Shown: positions 28,105-35,506 of the stretch, piece by piece
Position numbering within the stretch: position 1 is the first letter of the stretch
How the letters are laid out: every line of letters starts with the position of its first letter
Source: a virus
Virus record (IMG/VR): IMGVR_UViG_3300005841_000023
Location: 1 to 35,506 of that record
DNA: 35,506 nucleotides
Direction: 5' to 3' (one strand)
Position numbers and translations under genes: made by a program
The notes under the pieces: model-generated
What the model was told of the DNA's origin: nothing
Databases searched by the model: none
What the model saw: the letters and a program-made list of their open reading frames with translations, nothing else

Positions 28105-30303
28105 TTAAGATTTTGGTTCTTTCCTTTGCGGATATTCATGTTTGTATAAATCCGCCAAAATAGAATTAACTTTATGATTGAAATCTAATTCTGTTTTCTT
28201 ATGATCCATACCATGAATAATTTCAGCTTTCCTGACATCTAATTGATGCTTGTAAACATCAGCCGTTGATTTATCTTGAATCTCTTGAGCTTTCAAAAAC
28301 ATTTCAGCTTTCTTTAACTCGATTTCTTCTTCTTCAAGTTTTAACTTTTGCATTTTTACTTGAACTTCAGCTTGCTTATTTTGTATCTCAGCCTGCTTTG
28401 CCTGAATTTCAGCTTGCATCATAATGGCTTGTGGGTCAGGTTTAGGCTGTGGAGGTTCTTTTCCTTCCTCCTTAGCAATAATTTCAGGTGGCACCAAATT
28501 CTTAAGCCTCTCTTTAACTTGCTGCATTTGCTGAATATCAAGATTGCCTGCCCAAAGGTCAGCAATGAGATTAAAGACTTGAGGATTGTTAGCGATCGTT
28601 TCTTGGAAGAACTCCAAGGCAACTTCTTTCTGAACAGCAAATGATGGGCCTGCATTAATCTCAACATCAAAATCGCCAATACCGAGATCATTCTGAATAT
28701 TTCCCTCGCGATCTCTTTCATTGATATTGACCGAATCAGTCTTACCGTCACGTTTACTGATGACCATAGTACGTTCATCTTCACCAATGATATGAGGTAA
28801 TAGATCATTTACAACACGGCCACCTTGTTCAACAGCTTGACTCATATTGTCAAAGTAAACATAAGCGCTCATTGAGCCTTCTAGTTTACGCTCACGTCTT
28901 GCTTTACCAGAGATATCGCGGCCCTGTAGCGCTTCCGTTTCACTGAATCCAAGGATTTCACGAATATCCTGAGTCGCTCGTTGAAAATTTTGCATGATTG
29001 CAGGTGATAAATCCCATGGGGGTTGTTTAACAGGCATTTGTCCTGTTTTGGGATCGGGCTTCGCTCTGAGTATGCCCATTTGGAGTTCAGGATTTCGCCA
29101 ATCCTGCTCATATCCACTGATATTATCGGGCGTTCCCAACCATTGTTCACGCCTTCTATTTTTAACTTCGGCAGCAATCTCGCTTCCGAAATAATTAACG
29201 CATTTTTGAGCATCACGAGCTTCATGGATAAATGACCTGGTATATTGACGACCTTCGATATAATAACTGTCGCCATCCACAAAGATAATAGGAAGTTGTT
29301 TTGATGGCCATTCAGAGAATTCGATGATCTGATTGCGAATCATTCGATAATGCATAATGCGATAATCTTGTGTTTGACGCTCATTGACAATGCGAGGTTC
29401 CATTGCCTTAACTATCTTTTTAATTTCTTGCGTTTCTTCCGTAATTTCTAATTGAAGTTTCCAATCTTTTTGTATCTTTTCCCACTCAACCTCATTAACT
29501 ACTCGACCATCATTTAATTTGTAAATCGTTATAGGGAACCATTCTTTGACGTAGTAGTCGCAGACGACGATGGTGTCTCTGGTTTGCCATTGGAAATCAA
29601 GTAGCATGTACGGATCAACATAACTAACGGGATCTGTAACAAACGGATAAGTAGCAAAGAACTCATCTCGAGTAAACAGATACATACGAGCGCAAAAATT
29701 GCCATCACCCTTATGAGGTTTAAGAGCTGTCGGATCAAAGGCAGTACGTGTCGGGTCAGGGATAAGATCATAGCGAATGATTTGATTAAATGATTTTGGG
29801 GACTCATAATCTAGCACAATTTGAAATGCACCGAAACCCATCATGAGGGCAGATTTGAATGCAGTCTGATACACTAAATCATTTTGTGACTGGTATGATA
29901 TTGTTCTTACTAAATCTGCTCGTAGGTTTATCTGTTCTTGCGTGGCCTTACCTGTTAACGATCTTACTATCAAGTCTGGTTTATTCTTTCGTTGCTCTCC
30001 GGCTATTTTTTTCGTGGCGTCATATAACTTGTTGAAAGTCATCGCAGGCTTAAACAAGCGCGTAAACTCGCTTCTTTCAATCGCAGTCCATTGATCTCGC
30101 AACACAAAATTCATATCATCTTTGCCGCGCGTGATATTCTCGCCAAAGTATGAGTTCCAGGTATTTATATGCTTTGCTGATTGAGTTAAAACGGCTTGTT
30201 CATCAATGCCCGCTTCATTCAGGCGTTGAATACGTCTTTGTTCCATTTCATTCAGTTTCTCAGGATCAAAATCCTGATTCACATCATTAGGATCACGTTC
30301 CAT
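28105..30303 (-). CDS. Portal protein, P22 gp1-like
   Basis: At 732 residues it is nearly the size of P22 gp1 (725). Family features include NFVLRDQWTAIERSEFTRLF, MTFNKLYDATKKIAGEQRKN, the ARMYLFTRDEFFATYP segment and TQDIREILGFSETEALQGRD. The C-terminal 130 residues are a long charged coiled coil (IQAKQAEIQNKQAEVQVKMQ), like the P22 barrel. The ring of twelve would be the DNA gate and terminase docking site. An AAGGAAGG site precedes the ATG. Confidence 0.85.
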   Translation of the reverse strand: MERDPNDVNQDFDPEKLNEMEQRRIQRLNEAGIDEQAVLTQSAKHINTWNSYFGENITRGKDDMNFVLRDQWTAIERSEFTRLFKPAMTFNKLYDATKKIAGEQRKNKPDLIVRSLTGKATQEQINLRADLVRTISYQSQNDLVYQTAFKSALMMGFGAFQIVLDYESPKSFNQIIRYDLIPDPTRTAFDPTALKPHKGDGNFCARMYLFTRDEFFATYPFVTDPVSYVDPYMLLDFQWQTRDTIVVCDYYVKEWFPITIYKLNDGRVVNEVEWEKIQKDWKLQLEITEETQEIKKIVKAMEPRIVNERQTQDYRIMHYRMIRNQIIEFSEWPSKQLPIIFVDGDSYYIEGRQYTRSFIHEARDAQKCVNYFGSEIAAEVKNRRREQWLGTPDNISGYEQDWRNPELQMGILRAKPDPKTGQMPVKQPPWDLSPAIMQNFQRATQDIREILGFSETEALQGRDISGKARRERKLEGSMSAYVYFDNMSQAVEQGGRVVNDLLPHIIGEDERTMVISKRDGKTDSVNINERDREGNIQNDLGIGDFDVEINAGPSFAVQKEVALEFFQETIANNPQVFNLIADLWAGNLDIQQMQQVKERLKNLVPPEIIAKEEGKEPPQPKPDPQAIMMQAEIQAKQAEIQNKQAEVQVKMQKLKLEEEEIELKKAEMFLKAQEIQDKSTADVYKHQLDVRKAEIIHGMDHKKTELDFNHKVNSILADLYKHEYPQRKEPKS

Positions 30304-30344
30304 GTATGACCTTCCTTAGTCATTAACATTTAACAGAGCTTATC

Positions 30345-30393
30345 TGATCATTTAACCAATTCCATTCATTTAATGATCAAATTCAATTGGTTA
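30345..30393 (-). other. Interleaved inverted repeats in the gap upstream of the portal gene
   Basis: The gap 30304-30486 has no gene that I can support. In it TGATCATT (30345-30352) pairs with AATGATCA (30372-30379), and TAACCAATT (30353-30361) pairs with AATTGGTTA (30385-30393). The order a-b-a'-b' allows a pseudoknot or two exclusive hairpins. A further GCCGTC/GACGGC stem lies at 30431-30455. They may tune portal expression. Confidence 0.5.
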
Positions 30394-30486
30394 TATCTTT
30401 TTCATAAGACATAACATTTAACAAATTTATGCCGTCTATATTCCTAGGCGACGGCGAACCACAAGGGACGAGGGATATCGTCGGAA

Positions 30487-30753
30487 TTAAGGTAGAACAG
30501 TTAAAGTAATCACGCCACCTGCACCAATCACAGGTTTATAGATCTGATTACCATCGGAAGCTGCGACAAATACAAAGTCAGAGCTATATAAAGTAAGACC
30601 TTGAGCTGCGATTAACGGATTCAAGAAGCCTGCACCTACTACTTCAGCTAAGGTATTGCCACATTTGAGGCGGCAAAATCGTGGTACGGAATTGTCTTGA
30701 GATTGTCCAGGTAATTCACAGTCGAACAAAAGATTGATTGGTACAGCTGCCAT
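30487..30753 (-). CDS. Small virion-associated protein upstream of the portal
   Basis: This 88-residue protein begins MAAVPINLLFDCELPGQSQD and contains KCGNTLAEVVGAGFLNPLIA and FVFVAASDGNQIYKPV. This pattern recurs in short beta-rich phage structural proteins. The ATG at 30753 has AAGGA eight bases upstream, which is better than the longer frame. A decoration or head-completion role is possible. Confidence 0.6.
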   Translation of the reverse strand: MAAVPINLLFDCELPGQSQDNSVPRFCRLKCGNTLAEVVGAGFLNPLIAAQGLTLYSSDFVFVAASDGNQIYKPVIGAGGVITLTVLP

Positions 30754-30898
30754 GATTGATATCCTTATCAATTGAGTTATTTCTTTTAAATGGAAAATTA
30801 CAGTCTTCTAGTATAACCCAAGACCAGTCTTTCCATATATACCATCTTCGGTAAGATCGCCAAGATTTTATATCCTTACCTTTCAAAAAGCGAATCAT
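30716..30898 (-). CDS. Small Trp-rich basic protein
   Basis: This 60-residue protein begins MIRFLKGKDIKSWRSYRRWY and continues WKDWSWVILEDC. Six tryptophans fall within residues 13-29. The ATG overlaps the stop of the DnaJ-zinc-finger gene (ATGA), and its end overlaps the next gene by 38 bases. No family is recognised. Confidence 0.55.
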   Translation of the reverse strand: MIRFLKGKDIKSWRSYRRWYIWKDWSWVILEDCNFPFKRNNSIDKDINHGSCTNQSFVRL

Positions 30899-31413
30899 CC
30901 CCATACGATGCCCTTACCCTGACAACTATTGCATGATGCATATTTCATCATGAACTGATAATTTGGATTAGATTCTCGAGTGCCTTTATCATTTCCACAA
31001 CCATAGCAGACGGGGCATGTAAATGGTCGTTTTTCGCAATTTAAAACGGACTTTCGCATAAAATCTTCAAATTTTGACTTTAACTTATCAAATTCTTTAA
31101 ATTTCGATCTAATTTGATCGTCAGCATATTCATTATCTTCGATGCTAGCTTCATAATGCGATTCTATATCCAGTGCAATCTCGTTGATCTTTTTTTCTAA
31201 TTCATCAACTCTTCTCGATATCTTCTTATTCTCATCAATTTGTTTGAGTTTATGTTCGTGAAGCGCCTCAATACGAACAGCATGAGATCGTGACATGTCA
31301 TACAAAGAATCTAATGATTTTATAATTTGTTGTTTAAATGATTCGTCAATCATAGAGCATTTGCATTTTATTGGTTGCTCATTCTGACAATCGCTAGGAT
31401 AACAGCCGCTCAT
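30895..31413 (-). CDS. Coiled-coil protein with DnaJ-type zinc finger
   Basis: This 172-residue protein has an N-terminus with CYPSDCQNEQPIKCKC, a long coiled coil at about 30-125 (ISRRVDELEKKINEIALDIE) and a C-terminal zinc finger made of CPVCYGCGNDKG and CNSCQGKGIVWG, the CxxCxGxG repeats of DnaJ. There is no J domain. It could be a dimeric chaperone or adaptor for virion proteins. It is coupled by ATGA overlaps to both neighbours. Confidence 0.68.
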   Translation of the reverse strand: MSGCYPSDCQNEQPIKCKCSMIDESFKQQIIKSLDSLYDMSRSHAVRIEALHEHKLKQIDENKKISRRVDELEKKINEIALDIESHYEASIEDNEYADDQIRSKFKEFDKLKSKFEDFMRKSVLNCEKRPFTCPVCYGCGNDKGTRESNPNYQFMMKYASCNSCQGKGIVWG

Positions 31414-31526
31414 TCATCTTCCCCATAAATTTCATAATAACAATCAGCACAAATATGCCCCTTAAGTAAGGGACAAAAATACCAAGGTGTTCCTAATTCA
31501 CCGCATTTGGAACACTCTTCGCACAT
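31410..31526 (-). CDS. Tiny zinc-ribbon protein
   Basis: This 38-residue protein, MCEECSKCGELGTPWYFCPL then KGHICADCYYEIYGEDE, has three CxxC-like pairs, enough for one or two zinc sites. It starts in a TAATG overlap with the Lys-rich gene and ends in an ATGA overlap with the DnaJ-finger gene, so coupling strongly supports it. The function is unknown. Confidence 0.65.
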   Translation of the reverse strand: MCEECSKCGELGTPWYFCPLLKGHICADCYYEIYGEDE

Positions 31527-31678
31527 TATTTCTTTTTACCTTTCTTTGCCATTTTACTTTTCATTTCTCGCATTTGTTTTGTATCCATTTTTTCGTGAAT
31601 CATTTTATCTTTCTTTTCATCACGCTTTTCGCTTTTCTTTATCATGCCCATAACTTCTTTCTTTTCTTTCTTTTCCAT
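31526..31678 (-). CDS. Tiny Lys/Met-rich protein
   Basis: This 50-residue protein, beginning MEKKEKKEVMGMIKKSEKRD and ending KMAKKGKKK, is nearly half lysine and may bind DNA or be disordered. AAGGA lies eight bases before the ATG at 31678. The end overlaps the zinc-ribbon gene. Similar Lys-rich small proteins occur near DUF6496 genes in phages. Confidence 0.6.
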   Translation of the reverse strand: MEKKEKKEVMGMIKKSEKRDEKKDKMIHEKMDTKQMREMKSKMAKKGKKK

Positions 31679-31700
31679 GGCTAATTATCCTTAGTTAATG

Positions 31701-31850
31701 TTATTTCTTTTTACTCTTCTTTCCGCGTCTCGCCTCACTATAAGCAATCGCAACAGCTTGCTTCTGTGGTTTTCCTTCATGCATTTCACGTTTCACATTT
31801 TCGCTGAAACCTTTTTTACTACTCGCTTTCTTTCCCTTGACTAATGGCAT
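31701..31850 (-). CDS. DUF6496-like small basic protein
   Basis: This 49-residue protein, MPLVKGKKASSKKGFSENVK then REMHEGKPQKQAVAIAYSEA, matches a recurrent phage family (DUF6496-like) with the conserved S-x-N-V-x-R-E-M-x-x-G-K-P-x-K-Q-A-x-A-I-A core. The function is unknown; a nucleic-acid-binding or head-associated role is usually guessed. A strong AAGGAG site lies inside the previous gene. Confidence 0.75.
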   Translation of the reverse strand: MPLVKGKKASSKKGFSENVKREMHEGKPQKQAVAIAYSEARRGKKSKKK

Positions 31851-32088
31851 GTTGAAACTCCTTAATTGAGGTTGGAAAATTAAATGATCGAATTAAACTA
31901 TTCATTGTTGATTCTAAAGCTTCACTCAAAACATCAGGATCATTTGTAAACATAAAACATGTATTCACACATTCTGTTGGTTCTTTTAGATGTCCATAAA
32001 CAACCTGTATCGCAATATCATCATTACAACGAATGACATTAACTTTAAATTTAGGAAGCATCATCCATCTTTCAAAATCTCGCATCAT
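31819..32088 (-). CDS. Small protein of unknown function
   Basis: This 89-residue protein begins MMRDFERWMMLPKFKVNVIR and has beta-type sequence with NTCFMFTNDPDVLSEALEST, then a helical end. The ATG at 32088 (or 32085) overlaps the stop of the upstream gene. GAGG is close to both. No family is recognised. The last 32 bases overlap the DUF6496-like gene and hold its ribosome site. Confidence 0.62.
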   Translation of the reverse strand: MMRDFERWMMLPKFKVNVIRCNDDIAIQVVYGHLKEPTECVNTCFMFTNDPDVLSEALESTMNSLIRSFNFPTSIKEFQHAISQGKESE

Positions 32089-32237
32089 GAACCTCTATAA
32101 TACGTCGCACGATAAAACATTTCTTGTTCTTGATTAAACATCTTACCTTTGGCTTCGAGATGTTCGTCAATCCAAGATACTTGTTTCTTTATTTGTGGAT
32201 CGAATGCATGCTTGTTTGGGTCATTAGTCTTATCCAT
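32085..32237 (-). CDS. Small acidic/amphipathic protein
   Basis: This 50-residue protein begins MDKTNDPNKHAFDPQIKKQV and ends FYRATYYRGS. GAGGG lies eight bases before the ATG at 32237, and the gene overlaps both neighbours (eight bases upstream, four downstream). The function is unknown. Confidence 0.6.
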   Translation of the reverse strand: MDKTNDPNKHAFDPQIKKQVSWIDEHLEAKGKMFNQEQEMFYRATYYRGS

Positions 32238-32469
32238 AATTTTTACCCTCTTCAAATCCTTTTAAAAATCCTTCAACCCATAAGTCACGATGCAAATTGC
32301 TATTTTCAAATACATGACTTACCGCAGAAACAATCTGACTTATTTGACGACTATTAAAACCATCATCTTGCGCCCTTGTTTGTTCTTCAACATTAATCAC
32401 TGTAGATTTAGTGCAACCTCTACAATATCCAGATCTTGTGCCATCTTCATTTATACAAGTACATGCCAT
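32230..32469 (-). CDS. Small protein with N-terminal Cys cluster
   Basis: This 79-residue protein begins MACTCINEDGTRSGYCRGCT (CxC and CxxC, probably a zinc site) and is followed by a helical part (SRQISQIVSAVSHVFENSNL). The ribosome site is weak (TAAGAA). It sits among other tiny zinc proteins between the terminase and portal genes. Confidence 0.62.
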   Translation of the reverse strand: MACTCINEDGTRSGYCRGCTKSTVINVEEQTRAQDDGFNSRQISQIVSAVSHVFENSNLHRDLWVEGFLKGFEEGKNYG

Positions 32470-32470
32470 T

Positions 32471-32716
32471 TTAATTCTTACCTAATAATTTAATCAAACC
32501 CTGCTCAATCAAAAATTGCTCTACACGCTGAATCTTCTTTTTATACTGTTCAACATGCAGCAATAATTGTTTGCGCTCCTCTTCTATCGCTAACAATCTA
32601 TTATTAAGACTAACATTACTTCTTTCTAAATCATCCAGTCTTCGCGATATCTGTGGATAGATATAATCAAAAAATGCCACTTGTTCGTCAATGGTTCTAT
32701 TCATCAATTCTGCCAT
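32471..32716 (-). CDS. Coiled-coil protein next to the terminase
   Basis: This 81-residue protein (77 if it starts at the ATG at 32704) is almost entirely coiled coil: ISRRLDDLERSNVSLNNRLL, then EQYKKKIQRVEQFL. The 32704 start overlaps the terminase stop (TGATG) and is equally plausible. It may be a terminase or head accessory factor; no family is recognised. Confidence 0.62.
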   Translation of the reverse strand: MAELMNRTIDEQVAFFDYIYPQISRRLDDLERSNVSLNNRLLAIEEERKQLLLHVEQYKKKIQRVEQFLIEQGLIKLLGKN

Positions 32717-34293
32717 CTCATCACTGTATTATTCGCAAATGGATCAACCTTTGGCTTCTCTGGTTCTTTACTCTTACCAGCTAATTTCATCAAGACATAT
32801 TGTAATGCATCATGCGGATGAGAGTATTTATTTTTATTAGGTACATCTTGATAGCGCTCATCACCTGAAACACTCATGCGTCTAAAGTGATAACCGCTCA
32901 TAAAGCCTTTAACAAGAACTGGACAAGCATTACGAGAAATAATAAAGCTCGGCTTGCCATCTAACATGAGATTCAAAAAATAACGAACGGAATTAATTCT
33001 TACATCAGGATCATTTGTTGAAGCTGGATTAGTATTAATACCTAGAGAATTAAGTTCGCCAATACATGAAAGCTCTTCCATGATTTGATCACCCGCAATA
33101 CCAGCAGGATCAGCCTCTGAACTACCAACCTTATTGTAAGGAAAATCAATCGCTAGCTGAGGTATCACCACATTCTTTGCAAATGTTTTGATACCCATAT
33201 CCTCAGCTAGATATTCCTTTAAAACTTTTATCTGTCCGCGTTGCGATATTTGCACTACAACGCATGCAGGTGTTAAACCAAAGTCCCAACCAAGATAAAG
33301 TGGATCGCCTTGTACAGCATCAATATGCGGCACAGAATGGAAATCATAATTAAATTCAGGATAAACACGTTTACCTGATTCGACTAAACCGTACTTACCA
33401 CCGCAATATACTTTAATAAATCCTTCTGACTGTTTTTCGGCAAGCTTAGGATAATAATCCCGACTAAGATGGCAAGCGTTATCAGCTTCATGATTCTGTA
33501 TATAATTTCCGTCAGAATCTTTAATGAATCCGTCTTTGTCTTCGAGGAGTCCCGAAGGCTGATGGAATACGGTATAGCTCGGGGTAACATTGACTTCAAA
33601 GTCTTTGAAGATCCAATGATCTTCGTCAGGGGGATTAGTGTCCGCAATAATGCCAGACCAATAAGGATCAGGACAAAAAGAACGAGAAGGATAACGACCA
33701 TTAACCCGTCCTTTAAAGTGAGACAATACATTTTGAGGTAATTCAGAGAGTTCATTAAGATATACTCCTGTCAGTTCCAGTGATTTAATCTTTCTAACAT
33801 CATCTGGTCGATCAAGTGCAATAAAAATGAGATCTAACTCAACTATACCATTACCATCATTGAATATATGTTCATAAGTTAAAAGAGGTTTTTGACGCTT
33901 TGTGAAGTCGCCTAAATCTGCAAACCAAGTTAACCAGGTTTGGAGAGTGGTGGAATATAACTCCCCGGATGTATTTCTAACGATTGCCCATCTAGCTCTT
34001 CGTCTTCCATTATACCAATATGGCATCTCACAAACTGATCTGACAATTCGCTGAACGCACATTGTAGATTTACCACTTCCGTACGGACCAATAACAAGGT
34101 CAACAAACCCATTACTAGCAGCAAAACGTTTACCAGTAGCAGAAGGGATATATATTTTGTCCGAATCGCTTGCATGTATGATCGTCCTATCATCTTCAAA
34201 CGTTATATGACGTTGCGACCGTCTGTTGTAACCTGACACAACATCCCTGAGCTTTGAAATCATATACCGAGGCGTCAATTCTGTATGATTCAC
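32704..34293 (-). CDS. Terminase large subunit
   Basis: This 529-residue packaging motor has an N-terminal ATPase with Walker [10 protein letters not shown] at 69-77 and a Walker-B-like LTGVYLNEL region near 173-181. Its C-terminal RNase-H-like nuclease has acidic residues in [17 protein letters not shown] and [11 protein letters not shown]. It cuts the concatemer and drives DNA into the head; the circular map fits headful packaging. The start is GTG at 34293 in a GTGA overlap with the NrdR-like gene, with AAGGA nine bases upstream. Confidence 0.9.
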   Translation of the reverse strand: MNHTELTPRYMISKLRDVVSGYNRRSQRHITFEDDRTIIHASDSDKIYIPSATGKRFAASNGFVDLVIGPYGSGKSTMCVQRIVRSVCEMPYWYNGRRRARWAIVRNTSGELYSTTLQTWLTWFADLGDFTKRQKPLLTYEHIFNDGNGIVELDLIFIALDRPDDVRKIKSLELTGVYLNELSELPQNVLSHFKGRVNGRYPSRSFCPDPYWSGIIADTNPPDEDHWIFKDFEVNVTPSYTVFHQPSGLLEDKDGFIKDSDGNYIQNHEADNACHLSRDYYPKLAEKQSEGFIKVYCGGKYGLVESGKRVYPEFNYDFHSVPHIDAVQGDPLYLGWDFGLTPACVVVQISQRGQIKVLKEYLAEDMGIKTFAKNVVIPQLAIDFPYNKVGSSEADPAGIAGDQIMEELSCIGELNSLGINTNPASTNDPDVRINSVRYFLNLMLDGKPSFIISRNACPVLVKGFMSGYHFRRMSVSGDERYQDVPNKNKYSHPHDALQYVLMKLAGKSKEPEKPKVDPFANNTVMRWQN

Positions 34294-34454
34294 CTACCAA
34301 CATCCTTTTTCTGCTTAGGACTCTTCACTAATTCTTGAGTCGTGAATCGCAATAAACATTTCATGCATTGACGTCTACGTCTTATACTTTCCTTTCCATC
34401 AGGGCGTGATTCAAGCACTCGTGTATCAGAATATTTGCAGCCTGGACAATCCAT
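34290..34454 (-). CDS. NrdR-like zinc ribbon without an ATP-cone
   Basis: This 54-residue protein is [20 protein letters not shown] then [20 protein letters not shown]. This is nearly the complete zinc-ribbon half of the NrdR repressor (MxCPxC...DT.V..SR...G..IRRRR.C..C..RFTT.E). NrdR has a further ATP-cone of about 90 residues that senses nucleotides; here it is replaced by a short basic tail ([10 protein letters not shown]). The ribbon and Arg run bind DNA in NrdR. It might control nrd promoters, act on phage late promoters as Ogr-type zinc activators do, or assist the terminase, to which it is coupled. Confidence 0.75.
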   Translation of the reverse strand: MDCPGCKYSDTRVLESRPDGKESIRRRRQCMKCLLRFTTQELVKSPKQKKDVGR

Positions 34455-34507
34455 TTTGTCAACCTTATGCCATTAGTTAATCAACCTTAACAAAAAGATT
34501 GTAAACC

Positions 34508-34681
34508 TTATGTCATAGCCTTCATCATTGATTGTAAGCTAGGAGCTTCTTTCCCTGGATGTGCAGGTGTACTTGGATATTGAGATTTTGGCGCTTTCAC
34601 AAAATCTTGGGGATAATCGATCCCATTTAATCCGCCCTTCATTTCCAATCCACAGGTATACATTTCAGTTGAATCTTTCAT
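34508..34681 (-). CDS. Small protein in the terminase region
   Basis: This 57-residue protein begins MKDSTEMYTCGLEMKGGLNG and continues with a Pro-rich part (KAPKSQYPSTPAHPGKEAPS). The ATG at 34681 has AAGGA seven bases upstream. The stop lies 53 bases before the NrdR-like gene. It is probably extended; no family is recognised. Confidence 0.6.
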   Translation of the reverse strand: MKDSTEMYTCGLEMKGGLNGIDYPQDFVKAPKSQYPSTPAHPGKEAPSLQSMMKAMT

Positions 34682-34683
34682 GG

Positions 34684-34821
34684 TTATTTCCTTGTTCCAC
34701 GTAAAGTCCTATGCACTGACGCATAGGTTTTAGCCTGCATCGGTATGACGTCAGGATTAAATTGTCTCTTCTTTGGTTTCTTTTCGGGCTTATTAGGCTT
34801 GTTCGTTTTGTCTTTGATCAT
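34684..34821 (-). CDS. Small basic protein overlapping the small terminase
   Basis: This 45-residue protein begins MIKDKTNKPNKPEKKPKKRQ and ends VHRTLRGTRK, so it is very basic. AAAGGA lies eight bases before the ATG at 34821; the first 29 bases overlap the end of the small terminase. An inverted repeat (CCTATGC/GCATAGG, 34708-34727) lies inside it. It may bind DNA during packaging. Confidence 0.58.
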   Translation of the reverse strand: MIKDKTNKPNKPEKKPKKRQFNPDVIPMQAKTYASVHRTLRGTRK

Positions 34822-35215
34822 AATTAGAATCCTTTCCTAATAATGGCAATATCACTTTGAATAAATCACGCAGTTCTTTGATCTCCATACCCTCAACACC
34901 AAAGTCTTCACGGCATATCTTGCCTAACCACCACATGATAAATTTTGATTTCTTTTCATCAGCTAATGCGGTCTCACACATCTCCATGACCACTTCCGCT
35001 TGCTTCTCTCTTAAAATGCACGAAAATTGACCAATATCAGTACGTAAGCGATTTTGTGTATCTTCATCACCATAAGAAATCCAATCTCTTAATGTCTGAC
35101 GAGCAATATGATTAAAGTCTGCTATTTGACCAATAGATCCGCGTGCGCGTTGCACTGAGGCAATTATTTGAGGGAATTTAAGTGGGTCATATTCCCGTTT
35201 ACGACCAGTTTTCAT
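34793..35215 (-). CDS. Terminase small subunit
   Basis: This 140-residue protein begins MKTGRKREYDPLKFPQIIAS and carries an N-terminal helix-turn-helix (GSIGQIADFNHIARQTLRDW) for recognising phage DNA. The helical middle (FSCILREKQAEVVMEMCETA) fits the oligomerisation region, and the tail (LGKDSNYDQRQNEQA) fits contact with the large subunit. I chose ATG 35215 because AAGGA lies seven bases upstream; ATGs at 35221 and 35233 are poorer. It lies 24 bases after the endolysin stop. Confidence 0.78.
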   Translation of the reverse strand: MKTGRKREYDPLKFPQIIASVQRARGSIGQIADFNHIARQTLRDWISYGDEDTQNRLRTDIGQFSCILREKQAEVVMEMCETALADEKKSKFIMWWLGKICREDFGVEGMEIKELRDLFKVILPLLGKDSNYDQRQNEQA

Positions 35216-35239
35216 GTGCATATCCTTATGCAATATGAG

Positions 35240-35506
35240 CTAAATATTACCAGTTCTCACAATATTCGCAAGGGTTGTAGCGCGTTCACCAACTTGATCA
35301 GCCCATTTACTATTCAGCATCTCATCAGCAGCGCGATGATAATCTCCTGCTTCCAAGGCCAATATCATTTGTTTGAAATTAAGAAAACCTTGAACTCCGA
35401 CATTAAAACATAAATCAACCAATGCGATTTGGCGATTTTCATCTAATTGGGAAAAGAATTTAAGAAAATGATTAAGTTTCCCAGTGAAATAAACAATATC
35501 ATCATC
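35240..35506 (-). CDS. Endolysin, GH24 muramidase, C-terminal part
   Basis: This is the continuation of the lysozyme that begins at 202. Conserved GH24 features are QIALVDLCFNVGVQGFLNFK, MILALEAGDYHRAADEMLNS and KWADQVGERATTLANIVRTG, which close the lysozyme fold. Bases 35467-35506 are the duplicated terminal repeat and should be counted once. The joined protein of 142 residues is close to the usual length of this class, so the gene is intact. Confidence 0.92.
   Translation of the reverse strand, partial: DDDIVYFTGKLNHFLKFFSQLDENRQIALVDLCFNVGVQGFLNFKQMILALEAGDYHRAADEMLNSKWADQVGERATTLANIVRTGNI
35467..35506. repeat. Terminal direct repeat, right copy
   Basis: This is identical to bases 1-40. 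It lies inside the endolysin reading frame, so collapsing one copy restores a single open frame. Confidence 0.9.

Noticed and set aside
34708-34727. Inverted repeat CCTATGC/GCATAGG as a terminator
   Set aside because: It lies inside a well-supported 45-residue gene and is not followed by a T-run on the minus strand.

Overview
The window looks like one complete circular map of a small tailed phage genome. The first 40 bases are repeated exactly as the last 40, and one intact endolysin gene is formed only when the two ends are joined, leaving 35,466 unique bases. The sequence is AT-rich. The virion genes follow the order and approximate sizes of P22-type podoviruses: small terminase, large terminase, a portal of about 730 residues, scaffold, coat, gp4-like and gp10-like tail accessory proteins, candidate ejection proteins, then tail fibres. 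This points to a Gram-negative, probably proteobacterial, host, but I cannot name it. I see no integrase, CI-type repressor, insertion sequence or CRISPR array, and no certain holin.

Layout. (1) A leftward early/replication block (3543 to 416, minus strand) holds a 40-residue protein, a TOPRIM primase, a RepA-like hexameric helicase, a repeat-rich candidate origin (1102-1395), two small genes and a VRR-NUC nuclease. It ends at a clear rho-independent terminator (346-379). (2) A control region (3544-3618) has overlapping divergent promoter-like elements next to an Arc/Mnt-type ribbon-helix-helix gene. (3) A rightward early/middle block (3619-10799, plus strand) holds about 27 tightly packed, mostly small genes: a Sak4-like recombinase with a DUF669 partner, a DUF2829 (Tad2 family) protein, three DUF551 paralogues, two exported proteins, an MbcA/ParS-like domain and a DUF7352-like protein. 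It also carries a GC-rich structured RNA candidate (5666-5770), a tRNA-like cloverleaf (8118-8196) and a tRNA-Gln(UUG) (8204-8278). (4) A long leftward late block runs from 335 through the map junction down to 10796: a zinc-ribbon protein, endolysin, small terminase, an NrdR-like zinc ribbon, large terminase, a string of tiny overlapping genes, portal, scaffold, coat, tail accessory proteins, ejection-type proteins and fibres.

How it works together (inference). The primase and helicase probably act at the repeat-rich region beside them. Sak4, the DUF669 protein and the VRR-NUC nuclease would handle recombination. The ribbon-helix-helix protein probably tunes both early promoters. The DUF2829 protein, tRNA elements, exported proteins and MbcA-like domain look like host-takeover or counter-defence cargo. 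The late block makes the particle and lyses the cell, and may be reached by read-through of the terminator at 346-379.

The least explained parts are the GC-rich pseudoknotted RNA, the tRNA-like cloverleaf, the origin-like repeat array, and a roughly 80-residue module placed inside three otherwise unrelated virion proteins.
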